From Luteimonas mephitis DSM 12574 (GTDB lineage Bacteria; Pseudomonadota; Gammaproteobacteria; Xanthomonadales; Xanthomonadaceae), in contig NZ_AULN01000012.1 in the NCBI RefSeq assembly GCF_000422305.1, forward strand, positions 1-64,000: a stretch of 64,000 nucleotides of DNA, in the 5' to 3' direction. Both the position numbers and the translations under genes were made by a program. The notes below the pieces were generated by a model that did no database searches, was not told the origin of the DNA, and worked only from the letters and a program-made list of their open reading frames with translations. Shown here in pieces: positions 8,879 through 17,664 of the stretch (position 1 is its first letter; the number at the start of each line of letters is the position of its first letter).

Positions 8879-10774
8879 TCAGCGCGCCGGCGCCCAGCGC
8901 AGGCTCAGGCCGTATTCGCGGCCGGGCTGGTTGTACCAGGCGACGGTTTCGTAATCGCGGTCGAACGCGTTGTCCACGCGCGCCTCCAGCGTCCAGTCCG
9001 GATGGAAGGCGTACGAGGCGCGCAGGTCGAACGTCGCGTAGCCGCCCAGGCGGACGGCGTTGGCGGCATCGTCGAAGCGGTGGCCGGCGCCCTTGAGGCT
9101 GGCGCCGAAGGCGAACTTGCCGAACGCCCGGTCGACGTCGACGCGCCCGGTGTTGCGCGCGCGGCGTGCCAGCAGGTTGCCGCGGTTCGCGTTGTCGCTG
9201 CCGTCGGGGTTGTGCCGGGTCTGGTTGCGCGGATCGGTGTGGCTGAGCTGGGCGGACAGGTCCCACCCGGCCAGCGTGGTGTCGAACGTCAGCTCGACGC
9301 CGCGAATCCGCGCCTGATCGATGTTGTTGGGCAGGAAGATCGACGAGTCGTAGGAGATCAGGTCGTCGATGCGGGTCTCGTACGCATTGAGTGTCCAGCT
9401 GTAGCGCTGCGCGTATTGCGCGATGCCGACGTTGTATCCCTTCGATTCCTCGGGACGCAGGTCGGGCTTGCCGAAGAACGGGTAGTACAGGTCGTTGAAG
9501 GTCGGCGCCTTGAAGCCGGTGGCGTAGTTCGCGGTGAGGCGGTAGTCGTCGCCGAAGGCCAGCCCGTAGCCGATGCCGCCGGTGGTGTGGCTGCCGAACT
9601 GCTCGTTGTCGTCGTTGCGCACGCTGGCCTGCAGCCGGTGCGCGCCGAACTTGCCCTGGTATTCGAGGAACACGCCGGTGTTGTCGCGCTCGGTGACGTC
9701 GAACGCGGTATTGCTTTCCACCGCATCGTGCTGCCAGTCGGCGCCGGCGCTGAGCAGGTTGCGTGCATCGACGGCGAAATCGGCCTGCAGCGAGGCGGTC
9801 TCGCGGCTGGTGTAGAAATGGCCGGTGTCGACCCGGCTGCCGGCGTGGTCGTCGAGGAAATTCTCGGAGCGGTCGTCGTTGCGGCCGAGTTGCGTGGTGA
9901 TGTCGATGCGGTCGGTCGGCGTCCAGGCCAGCTTCGCACCGAGGACCTGCTGCACGTTCTCGGCGAGGTTCTGGAAGCTGCCGTCGAACTCGTTGCGCGA
10001 CTCGGCGCGCAGCGCGTTGCCCTGCAGTTCCAGCGTCTCGCCCAGCCGCACGCCGCCGCGCAGGTTGACCGAGCTGTTGCGGTAACCGTCGCGGTCGGGT
10101 TCGTCGGCGAAGCAACCGGCGCCGAACGGCGCGCCCGGCGCGGAAGCCGTGCCGCGGCAGGCATTGATGCCGTCGGTGCGCTGGTAGGCGACGTCCGCGC
10201 CGAACCAGCCGCGCTCGCCGCCGCCGCCGATGCCGGCGCTCGCTTCGCGCAGGCCATGGCTGCCGATCCCGGCGCGCATGCGCGGCGAGAATGCACCGTC
10301 GTCGCGGCGGGTGAAGATCTGGATCACGCCGCCGATCGCCTCCGAGCCGTACAGGCTCGAACGCGGGCCGCGCACGATCTCGATGCGGTTGATCTGGTCG
10401 ACCGGCAGGTCCTGGAACGCGGCCAGCCCGGCACTGACCGAGCCCACGCGCACCCCGTCGACCAGCACCAGCACCTGGTCGGCCTCGGCGCCGCGCATGA
10501 ACACGTTGCTCAGCTTGCCCGGCCCGCCCTGGTTGCCGATGTCGATGCCGGCGCGGCCGCGCAGCAGGTCGGTCAGGCTGCGCGCCTGGCTGCGCACGAT
10601 CTCGTCGTGGTCGATGACCTGGGCCGGGAACAGGCTGTCGGCCAGTGCCACTTCGGTGCGCGTGGCGGTGACCACGACTTCGTCGAGGTCGGTGGCGGCG
10701 GCGCCTTCGGCGACGGCGAGCGACGGTGCGGACAGGATGCCGGCGACGGCCAGCGCGAGGATTCGGGACTGCAT
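8879..10774 (-). CDS. btuB: TonB-dependent vitamin B12 outer-membrane receptor
   Basis: A 631-residue protein: signal peptide (MQSRILALAVAGILSAPSLA), TonB box DLDEVVVTATR, plug domain with GGPGKLSNVFMRGAEADQVL and RIEIVRGPRSSLYGSEAIGG, then a beta barrel ending in an aromatic-rich strand (EYGLSLRWAPAR). ATG at 10774 has GGAGAAG upstream and starts a proper signal peptide. Length and motifs fit BtuB. A cobalamin riboswitch precedes it on the same strand, which supports the substrate assignment independently. It imports cobalamin across the outer membrane with energy from TonB-ExbBD. Confidence 0.94.
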   Translation of the reverse strand: MQSRILALAVAGILSAPSLAVAEGAAATDLDEVVVTATRTEVALADSLFPAQVIDHDEIVRSQARSLTDLLRGRAGIDIGNQGGPGKLSNVFMRGAEADQVLVLVDGVRVGSVSAGLAAFQDLPVDQINRIEIVRGPRSSLYGSEAIGGVIQIFTRRDDGAFSPRMRAGIGSHGLREASAGIGGGGERGWFGADVAYQRTDGINACRGTASAPGAPFGAGCFADEPDRDGYRNSSVNLRGGVRLGETLELQGNALRAESRNEFDGSFQNLAENVQQVLGAKLAWTPTDRIDITTQLGRNDDRSENFLDDHAGSRVDTGHFYTSRETASLQADFAVDARNLLSAGADWQHDAVESNTAFDVTERDNTGVFLEYQGKFGAHRLQASVRNDDNEQFGSHTTGGIGYGLAFGDDYRLTANYATGFKAPTFNDLYYPFFGKPDLRPEESKGYNVGIAQYAQRYSWTLNAYETRIDDLISYDSSIFLPNNIDQARIRGVELTFDTTLAGWDLSAQLSHTDPRNQTRHNPDGSDNANRGNLLARRARNTGRVDVDRAFGKFAFGASLKGAGHRFDDAANAVRLGGYATFDLRASYAFHPDWTLEARVDNAFDRDYETVAWYNQPGREYGLSLRWAPAR

Positions 10775-11009
10775 TGGACGCTTCTCCTTCGCGCGCACCC
10801 ACGCACGCGAAACAAGTGTGGAAGCCCGTACGGCATGCACGGGCCCGCGCGGGAGCCGAGCAGTTGCACGCGTGCACGTGCCGGCCTGCGAAGCACCCGC
10901 ATCCGTTTGCAGTGGGAGGATGGTGGCTGCGGAGCAGGCGTGGGGCACGCGCCGGCATCGCCGCCGCGATGCCCTCCGCATCGCAATCGGACGGGGTCGA
11001 GGGACCCCT

Positions 11010-11222
11010 GCTTCGTGGCCGGTCTCCGGACTGGCGAGTGGGAGTGTTCAACTCCGGCCGCGGCGCCTTCCCGTGCGGACCCGTTGCGGGCCTGGACAGT
11101 GGCGGATGCGTTGGCGCGACTCGCTTACCGTTGCGGGGGCAGTGCCGGAATGGTCGTGGCGCGTGCTGGCACGCGGTGGACGTCACCGGCTTCCCGTTTC
11201 AACCCGTTGGCGGATGCCGCCG
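11010..11222 (-). promoter_or_regulatory. Cobalamin riboswitch upstream of btuB
   Basis: Reading the minus strand, GGGTTGAAACGGGAAGCCGG (about 11206-11187) matches the 5' conserved segment. TGCCCCCGCAACGGTAAG follows, and GTCCGGAGACCGGCC (about 11032-11018) matches the B12 box consensus with a CCGG...CCGG variant. Order and spacing fit the cobalamin riboswitch family. It should shut off btuB when adenosylcobalamin is abundant; the expression platform would lie in the roughly 235 nt between 11010 and the btuB start. The region 10775-11353 has no gene apart from this RNA. Confidence 0.9.
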
Positions 11223-11317
11223 GGTCACCGCGAAGCGGGGCGATTGTACGTCATGGCGGCCGGGTGCGCGCGGCGGCAGGCGGTCGTCGCAATGCGCCCG
11301 CCGATGGCAGCTTCCCC

Positions 11318-11331
11318 GAATCCCGAATCCC
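11318..11331. repeat. Two-unit GAATCCC heptamer array
   Basis: Two adjacent GAATCCC units lie just past the end of the TfoX-C-like gene. This is a short solo version of the heptamer arrays found at accB-accC and groES-groEL, with no inverted partner nearby. Confidence 0.75.
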
Positions 11332-11353
11332 GGCTCGTGCGTGGATCCCGCGG

Positions 11354-11725
11354 TCAGTCGTCGGTTTCGTCGAACAGCCGCATCGACGGCATCGGGTCGT
11401 CTTCCTGCATCATCACGGTGGTGGTGACGGGCGAGGCGGCAGGTCGATTGCGCGGCGGCGGCAGCAGCGCGGTCGCGGCCTCGGCCTGTTCGACCAGCTG
11501 GGCGCGGCGTTCGTCGGGGACTTCCTGCCAGTGGCAATCGCACAGCGCGCCTTCCAGCGCATAGAGCAGGTTGAGGCTGGGCTTGAAGCCGGCGCGCCTG
11601 ACGCGCATGAAGGCGTCCACGGGGCCGGCGGCGGCAAGGTCCTCGGCCGTGTGCAGGCCCACCTGGCGCAGCCACGCGGCGCTTTTCGGGCCGATGTTGC
11701 GCATCTTCAGCGGCGGCGTGCTCAT
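11354..11725 (-). CDS. TfoX C-terminal domain-like protein
   Basis: A 123-residue protein. Residues 1-80 (RNIGPKSAAWLRQVGLHTAEDLAAAGPVDAFM then RRAGFKPSLNLLYALEGAL) match the helix-hairpin-helix-like TfoX C-terminal domain. The tail is proline-rich then acidic (RLFDETDD). The N-terminal TfoX domain known from competence regulators is absent. Such short proteins are common in xanthomonads; function unknown, though the fold suggests nucleic-acid or protein contacts. ATG at 11725 directly precedes the conserved region. Confidence 0.8.
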   Translation of the reverse strand: MSTPPLKMRNIGPKSAAWLRQVGLHTAEDLAAAGPVDAFMRVRRAGFKPSLNLLYALEGALCDCHWQEVPDERRAQLVEQAEAATALLPPPRNRPAASPVTTTVMMQEDDPMPSMRLFDETDD

Positions 11726-11842
11726 GGGCTCGCGCCCGCGTGCGGCGCGGCGGCGCGCCGGTTCGACCTGCATGGAAGTCCATGGCCATGCCGCGTGGGT
11801 GTGGCGGTGTTCCGCCCGATCATGCGCAGCTTCATTGGTTTG

Positions 11843-12325
11843 CTATCCCAGTGATCGCACGTAGATCCGTGCGAGTTCTTCGAGTCCCCTCTGGTCTGTA
11901 ACGTCGAAACGGTCCAGATCCGGACTGTCGAGGTCGAATACGCCCACCAGCGCATCGTTGCGGAACAGCGGCACCACCAGTTCCGAGCGTGAGGCCGAGT
12001 CGCAGGCGACGTGGCCTTCGAAGGCGTTGACGTCCGGCACGCGCTGGGTATCGCCGCTGCGGGCCGCCGCGCCGCACACGCCCTTGTCGAGCGGGATCCG
12101 GATGCATGCGGGCAGGCCCTGGAACGGGCCGACGACCAGCTCGTGGCCGTCGAAGAAGTAGAAGCCGACCCAGTTGAGCCGCGGCAGTGCGTGGTAAACC
12201 AGCGCCGACAGGTTGGCGGCGTTGGCGATGCGGTCGTGCTCGCCGGCGACCAGCGCCTCCGCCTGCCGGGAGAGCTGTGCGTACTGCTCGGCCTTGTCGC
12301 CGCTTAAACTGTGCGTCGTGAACAT
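11843..12325 (-). CDS. msrC: Free methionine-(R)-sulfoxide reductase, GAF-domain type
   Basis: A 160-residue single GAF domain. The three conserved cysteines of fRMsr are present: C74 and C84 in LPACIRIPLDKGVCGAAA, and C108 in AFEGHVACDSASRSE. It ends GVFDLDSPDLDRFDVTDQ as in E. coli MsrC (YebR). It reduces free methionine-R-sulfoxide, repairing oxidised methionine pools. ATG at 12325 gives the family's normal length. Divergent from bioD with about 100 bp between them. Confidence 0.92.
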   Translation of the reverse strand: MFTTHSLSGDKAEQYAQLSRQAEALVAGEHDRIANAANLSALVYHALPRLNWVGFYFFDGHELVVGPFQGLPACIRIPLDKGVCGAAARSGDTQRVPDVNAFEGHVACDSASRSELVVPLFRNDALVGVFDLDSPDLDRFDVTDQRGLEELARIYVRSLG

Positions 12326-12424
12326 GTGCAGCAGTCTAGCAGCGCCGACATTTTCACCGCGCATGCGCGCGGCGGTTGCGGCGATCCCGGTCCGCGGCGC
12401 CGCGTCCGCGGGTGGCGCGGGCAC

Positions 12425-13114
12425 GTGATCGCGCCGGGCGTGTTCGTCACCGGCACCGACACCGGCGCCGGCAAGACCACCGCCAGCGTGGCGCTGCTGC
12501 ATGCGCTGCGCGCGCGCGGGCTGCGCGCGGTGGGCATGAAGCCGCTGGCCAGCGGCTGCACGCGCGATGCGCGCGGCCAGTGGCGCAACGACGATGCATT
12601 GGCGCTGCAGGCCGCGAGCGACCCGCGCCCGGAGTACGACGACGTCAATCCGTTCGCGCTGCCGCTGGCGATCGCGCCGGAGTTCGCCGCGCGCGAGGCG
12701 GGGATCGAAGTGACGATGGCGCCGATCGTTGCCGCGCATGCACGGCTGGCCGCGCGGGCGGAGTTCGTCCTGGTCGAGGGCGTCGGCGGCTGGCTGGCGC
12801 CGCTGACCGCGACGCTCGACCAGGTGGATCTGGTGCGCGCGCTGGACCTGCCGGTGCTGCTGGTGGTGGGGATGCGCCTGGGCTGCCTCAACCATGCCCG
12901 GCTCAGCGCACGCGCGATCGCCGCAGACGGTGCCCGGCTGGCCGGCTGGATCGCCAGCGAAGTCGATCCGGACATGGACTGCCGCGACGAGAACTTCGAC
13001 GCCCTGTGCGGACGTCTGCCCGCGCCCTGCCTCGGGCGCCTGCGCTGGAGCCCGGGACGGGAGCCCGCGGCGATGGCCGCGGAGGTGTACACAGCCAAGC
13101 TGATGCCAGGCTGA
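12425..13114 (+). CDS. bioD: Dethiobiotin synthetase
   Basis: ATP-dependent dethiobiotin synthase of biotin synthesis, about 229 residues. The Walker A motif GTDTGAGKTTASVALLHAL comes right after the start, KPLASGC follows the substrate-binding pattern, and VEGVGGWLAPL is the conserved ATPase motif 2. The GTG at 12425 was chosen because the family starts about eight residues before the P-loop; the frame stays open to another GTG at 12311, overlapping the msrC start, but that leader is arginine-rich and unconserved. It stands alone, not in a bio operon. Confidence 0.93.
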   Translation: MIAPGVFVTGTDTGAGKTTASVALLHALRARGLRAVGMKPLASGCTRDARGQWRNDDALALQAASDPRPEYDDVNPFALPLAIAPEFAAREAGIEVTMAPIVAAHARLAARAEFVLVEGVGGWLAPLTATLDQVDLVRALDLPVLLVVGMRLGCLNHARLSARAIAADGARLAGWIASEVDPDMDCRDENFDALCGRLPAPCLGRLRWSPGREPAAMAAEVYTAKLMPG

Positions 13115-13229
13115 AAATCCTGACTTCCGGCACGTGGGCCGGCCGGGGGGCGATGCTACACTGGCGGGTATAGGAATTGCCGCTGCAGCTCCCTGCTGCG
13201 CGCGCGCCTTTGCCCCGGAGCCCCCACCC

Positions 13230-14438
13230 ATGACGATGCAAATCCGTACGCTGGCAGTCGCCGGCGCGATCCTCCTGCTGTCCGCCTGCGGAAAGGGCGA
13301 CGAAGCCGGTCCGGGCGCCATGGGCGCGATGCCGCCGCCGGAGGTGGGCGTGATCGTCGCGAAGAAGGCCAGCGTGCCGCTGCACCAGGAAATGGTGGGC
13401 CGGCTGGCGGCGTTCCGCAGCGCCGACGTGCGCGCGCGGATACCCGGCGTGGTGCAGAAGCGCGTCTACGAGGAAGGCAGCGACGTGCGCAAGGGCCAGG
13501 TGCTGTTCCTGATCGACCCGGCGCCGCTGCGTGCCGCGCTGGGACAGGCGCAGGCCGCGCTGGCGCAGGCCCAGGCGAGCCAGGCCAACGCCAGGGCAAG
13601 CGCCGACCGCGCGCGCCAGTTGCTGCCGCAGAAATTCATCTCCAAGTCCGACTACGACAACGCGCTGGCCGCCGAGCGCAGCGCCGTCGCCGCGGTGCAG
13701 GCCGGGCGCGCCGCCGTGGATGCCGCGCAGATCAACCTAGGCTATGCCACCGTGCGCGCGCCGATCGACGGCCGCGCCGGCAAGCAGCAGGTCACCGAAG
13801 GTGCGCTGGTCGGCCAGGGAGACGCGACCTTGCTGACCACGGTCGACCAGATCGATCCGCTGTACGTGAACTTCTCGATGAGCGTGTCCGAGCTGGCCCA
13901 GGCGCGCAGCCTGCAGACCAACGGCCAGACGCCGACGGTGCAGGTGCGCCTGCCGGACGGTTCGGTCTACGGCCATCCCGGCGAACTCGATTTCTCCGGC
14001 GACATCGTCGATCCGGAAACCGGTTCGGTCGCGCTGCGGGCGCAGCTGCCCAACCCGGACAAGACCCTGCTGCCGGGCACCTTCGTGTCGTTCGGCATCA
14101 CCCTGGGGCAGGTGCCCGACGCGTTCCTGATCCCGCAGACCGCGGTGCAGCGCGACGCCAAGAGTGCCTACGTGCTGGTGGTCGGACAGGACGGCAAGGT
14201 CGCGCGCAAGGACATCGCCGCCGACCGCGCCCAGGGCAGCGACTGGATCGTCACCGGCGGCCTGGCCGGCGGCGAGCAGGTGATCGTCTCGGGCCTGCAG
14301 AAGGCGCAGCCCGGACAGCCCGCGAAGGCGTCGCCGTGGCAGCCGCCGGGCGCCCAGCCCGCGGCGGCCGGTGCGCCCGCAGGCGACAAGCCCGCGGAAG
14401 GCAAGCAGCAGGCCGGCGACGCGGCGCAGAAGGACTGA
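13230..14438 (+). CDS. RND efflux periplasmic adaptor (membrane fusion lipoprotein)
   Basis: A 402-residue AcrA/MexA-type protein. Lipoprotein signal ILLLSAC (lipid-modified Cys about residue 18), barrel-sandwich halves flanking an alanine/glutamine-rich coiled-coil hairpin (about 100-165), then INLGYATVRAPIDGRAG, the conserved lipoyl-half motif, and VQRDAKSAYVLVV. The C-terminal 35 residues are a Pro/Ala/Gly-rich tail. ATG at 13230 has GGAG upstream. The transporter starts 6 bp after its stop. It links the inner-membrane pump to an outer-membrane channel not encoded here. Confidence 0.95.
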   Translation: MTMQIRTLAVAGAILLLSACGKGDEAGPGAMGAMPPPEVGVIVAKKASVPLHQEMVGRLAAFRSADVRARIPGVVQKRVYEEGSDVRKGQVLFLIDPAPLRAALGQAQAALAQAQASQANARASADRARQLLPQKFISKSDYDNALAAERSAVAAVQAGRAAVDAAQINLGYATVRAPIDGRAGKQQVTEGALVGQGDATLLTTVDQIDPLYVNFSMSVSELAQARSLQTNGQTPTVQVRLPDGSVYGHPGELDFSGDIVDPETGSVALRAQLPNPDKTLLPGTFVSFGITLGQVPDAFLIPQTAVQRDAKSAYVLVVGQDGKVARKDIAADRAQGSDWIVTGGLAGGEQVIVSGLQKAQPGQPAKASPWQPPGAQPAAAGAPAGDKPAEGKQQAGDAAQKD

Positions 14439-14444
14439 TCGCCC

Positions 14445-17400
14445 ATGTCACGCTTCTTCATCCACCACCCGGTCTTCGCCTGGGTCATCGCGATCCTGAT
14501 CACGCTCGGTGGCGTGCTCGCGATCAACAGCCTGGGCGTCGAGTCGTACCCGAACATCGCCCCGCCGCAGGTCACCGTCTCCGCCGCCTATCCCGGCGCG
14601 AGCGCGGCGACCACCGAGGGCGCGGTGACCCAGGTCATCGAGCAGCAGCTGACCGGCATCGACAACCTCGACTACTTCAGCTCCTCGTCGAGCTCCAGCG
14701 GCCGGGCCTCGATCACGCTGACCTTCAAGCCCGGCACCGACCCGGACATCGCCCAGGTGCAGGTGCAGAACAAGGTCGCGCTGGCGACCCCGCGCCTGCC
14801 GTCGGAGGTGGTCCAGCAGGGCGTGGTGGTGGCCAAGGCCAACCCCGGCTTCCTGATGATCGCGGCACTGCGCTCGAGCAATCCGGAGTACGACAAGGAC
14901 GCGCTGTCGGACCTGATCGCCGCGCGCGTGCTCGACCAGATCTCGCGTACGCCGGGCGTCGGCAGCACTCAGCTGTTCGGCGGCGAGTACGCGATGAACA
15001 TCTGGCTCAACCCCGACAAGCTGCGCGGCTACGGCCTGTCGGCCAGCCAGGTGCTGGCGGCGGTGCGCGGGCAGAACGTGCAGTTCGCCGCTGGTTCGGT
15101 CGGCGCCGAGCCCTCGCCGGAGGGCCAGGCGTTCACCGCCACGGTCTCGGCCGAGGGCCGCTTCAGCACCGCCGAGCAGTTCGGCAACATCATCCTGCGC
15201 GCGGAAGGCGACGGCACCACGGTGCGCCTGAAGGACGTGGCGCGGGTCGAGAAGGGCGCGTCGGCCTACGGCTTCGACCTGCAGTGGAGCGGCACGCCCG
15301 CGTCCGGCTTCGCGATCCAGCTGGCGCCCGGCGCCAACGCGCTCGGCGTGGCCGAGGCGGTGAGCGAGCGCATGGACGAGCTGCAGGCGACGTTCCCGCA
15401 GGGCGTGACCTGGTTCTCGCCGTACGACAGCTCGACGTTCGTGGAAACCTCGATCGTGGCGGTCGTCGAGACCCTGTTCGAGGCGATCGTGCTGGTGTTC
15501 CTGGTGATGCTGATCTTCCTGCAGAACTTCCGCGCGACGCTGATCCCGACGCTGGTGATCCCGGTCGCGCTGATGGGCACGTTCATCGGCCTGTGGGTGC
15601 TGGGCTTCACCATCAACCAGCTCAGCCTGTTCGGCATGGTGCTGGCGATCGGCATCGTCGTCGACGACGCGATCATCGTGATCGAGAACGTCGAACGCAT
15701 CATGACCGAGGAAGGGCTGTCGCCGAAGGACGCCACGATCAAGGCGATGGGCCAGATCAGCGGCGCGGTGGTGGCGGTGACGGTGGTGCTGGCGGCGGTG
15801 TTCGTGCCCAGCGCGTTCCAGGCCGGCAGCGCGGGCGAGATCTACAAGCAGTTCGCGGTCACGATCGCGATGGCGATGGGCTTCTCGGCGTTCCTGGCGC
15901 TGGGCTTCACCCCGGCGCTGTGCGCGTCGATCCTCAAGCCCACCGGCCACCACGAGAGCCGCAACCCGGTCTTCCGCGGGTTCAACAAGATCTACAACCG
16001 GGTGGCACGCACCTACGTCGGCCACATCGGCGGCGCGGTGCGACATGCGCCGCGCTGGATGCTGGTGTTCGCGGCGCTGACCTTGCTGTGCGGCTTCCTG
16101 TTCACGCGCATGCCCGGCAGCTTCCTGCCCGAGGAGGACCAGGGCTATGCGATGGCGATCGTGCAGCTGCCGCCGGGCGCGACGCTCAACCGCACCAAGC
16201 GCGTGTTCGAACAAATGCGCGGCGGCATCGAGAAGCTGGACGGCTACGAGGGCATGATGCAGGTGGCCGGCTTCAGCTTCGTCGGCCAGGGCGAGAACGT
16301 CGGCATGGCGTTCATCAAGCTCAAGCCCTGGGACGAACGCGACATCACTGCACAGGAGTTCATCCAGCAGGCCAACGGGGTGGCGTTCGGCATCCGCGAC
16401 GCGCAGATCTTCGTGATGAACCTGCCGACGGTGAACGGCCTGGGCCAGTTCGGCGGCTTCGACATGTACCTGCAGGACCGCAGCGGCCAGGGCCGCGACG
16501 CGCTCGCGCAGGCCATGGGCGCGCTGCTGGGCAAGGCGTCGCAGGATCCGACCCTGACCGGCGTGCGGCCGAACACGCTGGCCGACGCGCCGCAGCTGCG
16601 GCTCGACGTCGACCGCACCCAGGCGCAGGCGATGGGGCTGTCGGTGACCGACATCTACAACGCGATCAGCCTCATGCTGGCGCCGGTGTACGTCAACGAC
16701 TTCACCGACGGCGGCCGCGTCAAGCGGGTGACGATGCAGGCCGACAGCACGTTCCGCACCGGCCCCGAGTCGCTGTCGCGCTTCTACACGCCGGCGCCGA
16801 ACCAGTCGGCATCGGCGGAGGGCGGGTCCGGCGACGGCATCTCGATGATCCCGATCTCGAACGTCGTCGACAGCCAGTGGACCACGGCATCGCCGTCGTT
16901 GAGCCGCTACAACGGCTATGCCGCGGTGGAGATCGTCGGTTCGCAGGCGCCGGGACACAGTTCGGGCGAGGCGATGACGGCGATGCAGCAGATCGTCGAG
17001 AACGACCTGCCGCCCGGCTTCGGCTACGACTGGACGGGGCAGTCCTACCAGGAAATCCTGTCGGGCAACCAGTCCACGATGCTGATGGTGCTGTCGATCC
17101 TGGTGGTGTTCCTGTGCCTGGCGGCGCTGTACGAAAGCTGGTCGGTGCCGGTGGCGGTGCTGCTGGTGGTGCCGCTGGGCGTGCTGGGCGCGGTCACGCT
17201 GTCGCTCATGCGCGGACTGCCCAACGACATCTACTTCAAGATCGGCCTGATCACGGTGATTGGCCTGGCGGCGAAGAACGCGATCCTGATCATCGAGTTC
17301 GCGATCGAGCAGCGCCAGCTGGGCCGGCCGCTGCGCGAGGCGATCATCGAGGCCGCGCGCCTGCGCTTCCGCCCGATCCTGATGACCTCGTTCGCCTTCA

Positions 17401-17594
17401 TCATGGGCGTGCTGCCGATGGCGGTTTCCACCGGCGCCGGCGCCAACGCGCGCCATGCGATCGGCACCGGCGTGATCGGCGGCATGCTGTTCGCCACCTT
17501 CCTCGGGCTGCTGCTGATCCCGGTGTTCTACGTGGTGGTGCGCAGGCTGCTGGGCGACAAGCTCGACGAGAAGCCGGCCATCGCGCACGACTAG
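14445..17594 (+). CDS. RND multidrug efflux transporter, HAE1 family (AcrB/MexB type)
   Basis: A 1049-residue inner-membrane proton/drug antiporter of normal HAE1 length. Signature pieces: FFIHHPVFAWVIAILITLGG (TM1), GVESYPNIAPPQV, GIVVDDAIIVIENVERIM (TM4 with the paired Asp of the proton relay), FLPEEDQGYA, and GLAAKNAILIIEFA (TM10 with the relay Lys). Twelve membrane helices and two large periplasmic loops. It forms an operon with the adaptor upstream. Substrates cannot be read from the sequence. No local TetR or MarR regulator is adjacent, so control must be from elsewhere. Confidence 0.95.
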   Translation: MSRFFIHHPVFAWVIAILITLGGVLAINSLGVESYPNIAPPQVTVSAAYPGASAATTEGAVTQVIEQQLTGIDNLDYFSSSSSSSGRASITLTFKPGTDPDIAQVQVQNKVALATPRLPSEVVQQGVVVAKANPGFLMIAALRSSNPEYDKDALSDLIAARVLDQISRTPGVGSTQLFGGEYAMNIWLNPDKLRGYGLSASQVLAAVRGQNVQFAAGSVGAEPSPEGQAFTATVSAEGRFSTAEQFGNIILRAEGDGTTVRLKDVARVEKGASAYGFDLQWSGTPASGFAIQLAPGANALGVAEAVSERMDELQATFPQGVTWFSPYDSSTFVETSIVAVVETLFEAIVLVFLVMLIFLQNFRATLIPTLVIPVALMGTFIGLWVLGFTINQLSLFGMVLAIGIVVDDAIIVIENVERIMTEEGLSPKDATIKAMGQISGAVVAVTVVLAAVFVPSAFQAGSAGEIYKQFAVTIAMAMGFSAFLALGFTPALCASILKPTGHHESRNPVFRGFNKIYNRVARTYVGHIGGAVRHAPRWMLVFAALTLLCGFLFTRMPGSFLPEEDQGYAMAIVQLPPGATLNRTKRVFEQMRGGIEKLDGYEGMMQVAGFSFVGQGENVGMAFIKLKPWDERDITAQEFIQQANGVAFGIRDAQIFVMNLPTVNGLGQFGGFDMYLQDRSGQGRDALAQAMGALLGKASQDPTLTGVRPNTLADAPQLRLDVDRTQAQAMGLSVTDIYNAISLMLAPVYVNDFTDGGRVKRVTMQADSTFRTGPESLSRFYTPAPNQSASAEGGSGDGISMIPISNVVDSQWTTASPSLSRYNGYAAVEIVGSQAPGHSSGEAMTAMQQIVENDLPPGFGYDWTGQSYQEILSGNQSTMLMVLSILVVFLCLAALYESWSVPVAVLLVVPLGVLGAVTLSLMRGLPNDIYFKIGLITVIGLAAKNAILIIEFAIEQRQLGRPLREAIIEAARLRFRPILMTSFAFIMGVLPMAVSTGAGANARHAIGTGVIGGMLFATFLGLLLIPVFYVVVRRLLGDKLDEKPAIAHD

Positions 17595-17620
17595 GCGAAG
17601 GCGCTCGAAGTGAAGTGACG

Positions 17621-17651
17621 GGAAGGCCGCGGAGACGCGGCCTTCCTGTTT
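17621..17651. terminator. Intrinsic terminator between the RND operon and the convergent yeiH-type gene
   Basis: GGAAGGCCGCG, loop GAGA, CGCGGCCTTCC (17621-17646), then TGTTT. An 11-bp perfect stem that can serve the rightward RND operon. The T-run is short and the A-side weak, so function for the leftward gene is less certain. Confidence 0.75.
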
Positions 17652-17664
17652 CCGGGCGCGCCGG

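Noticed and set aside
14448..17588. Open frame of more than 1000 codons antisense to the RND transporter
   Set aside because: Same composition artefact; the sense strand encodes a complete HAE1 transporter.
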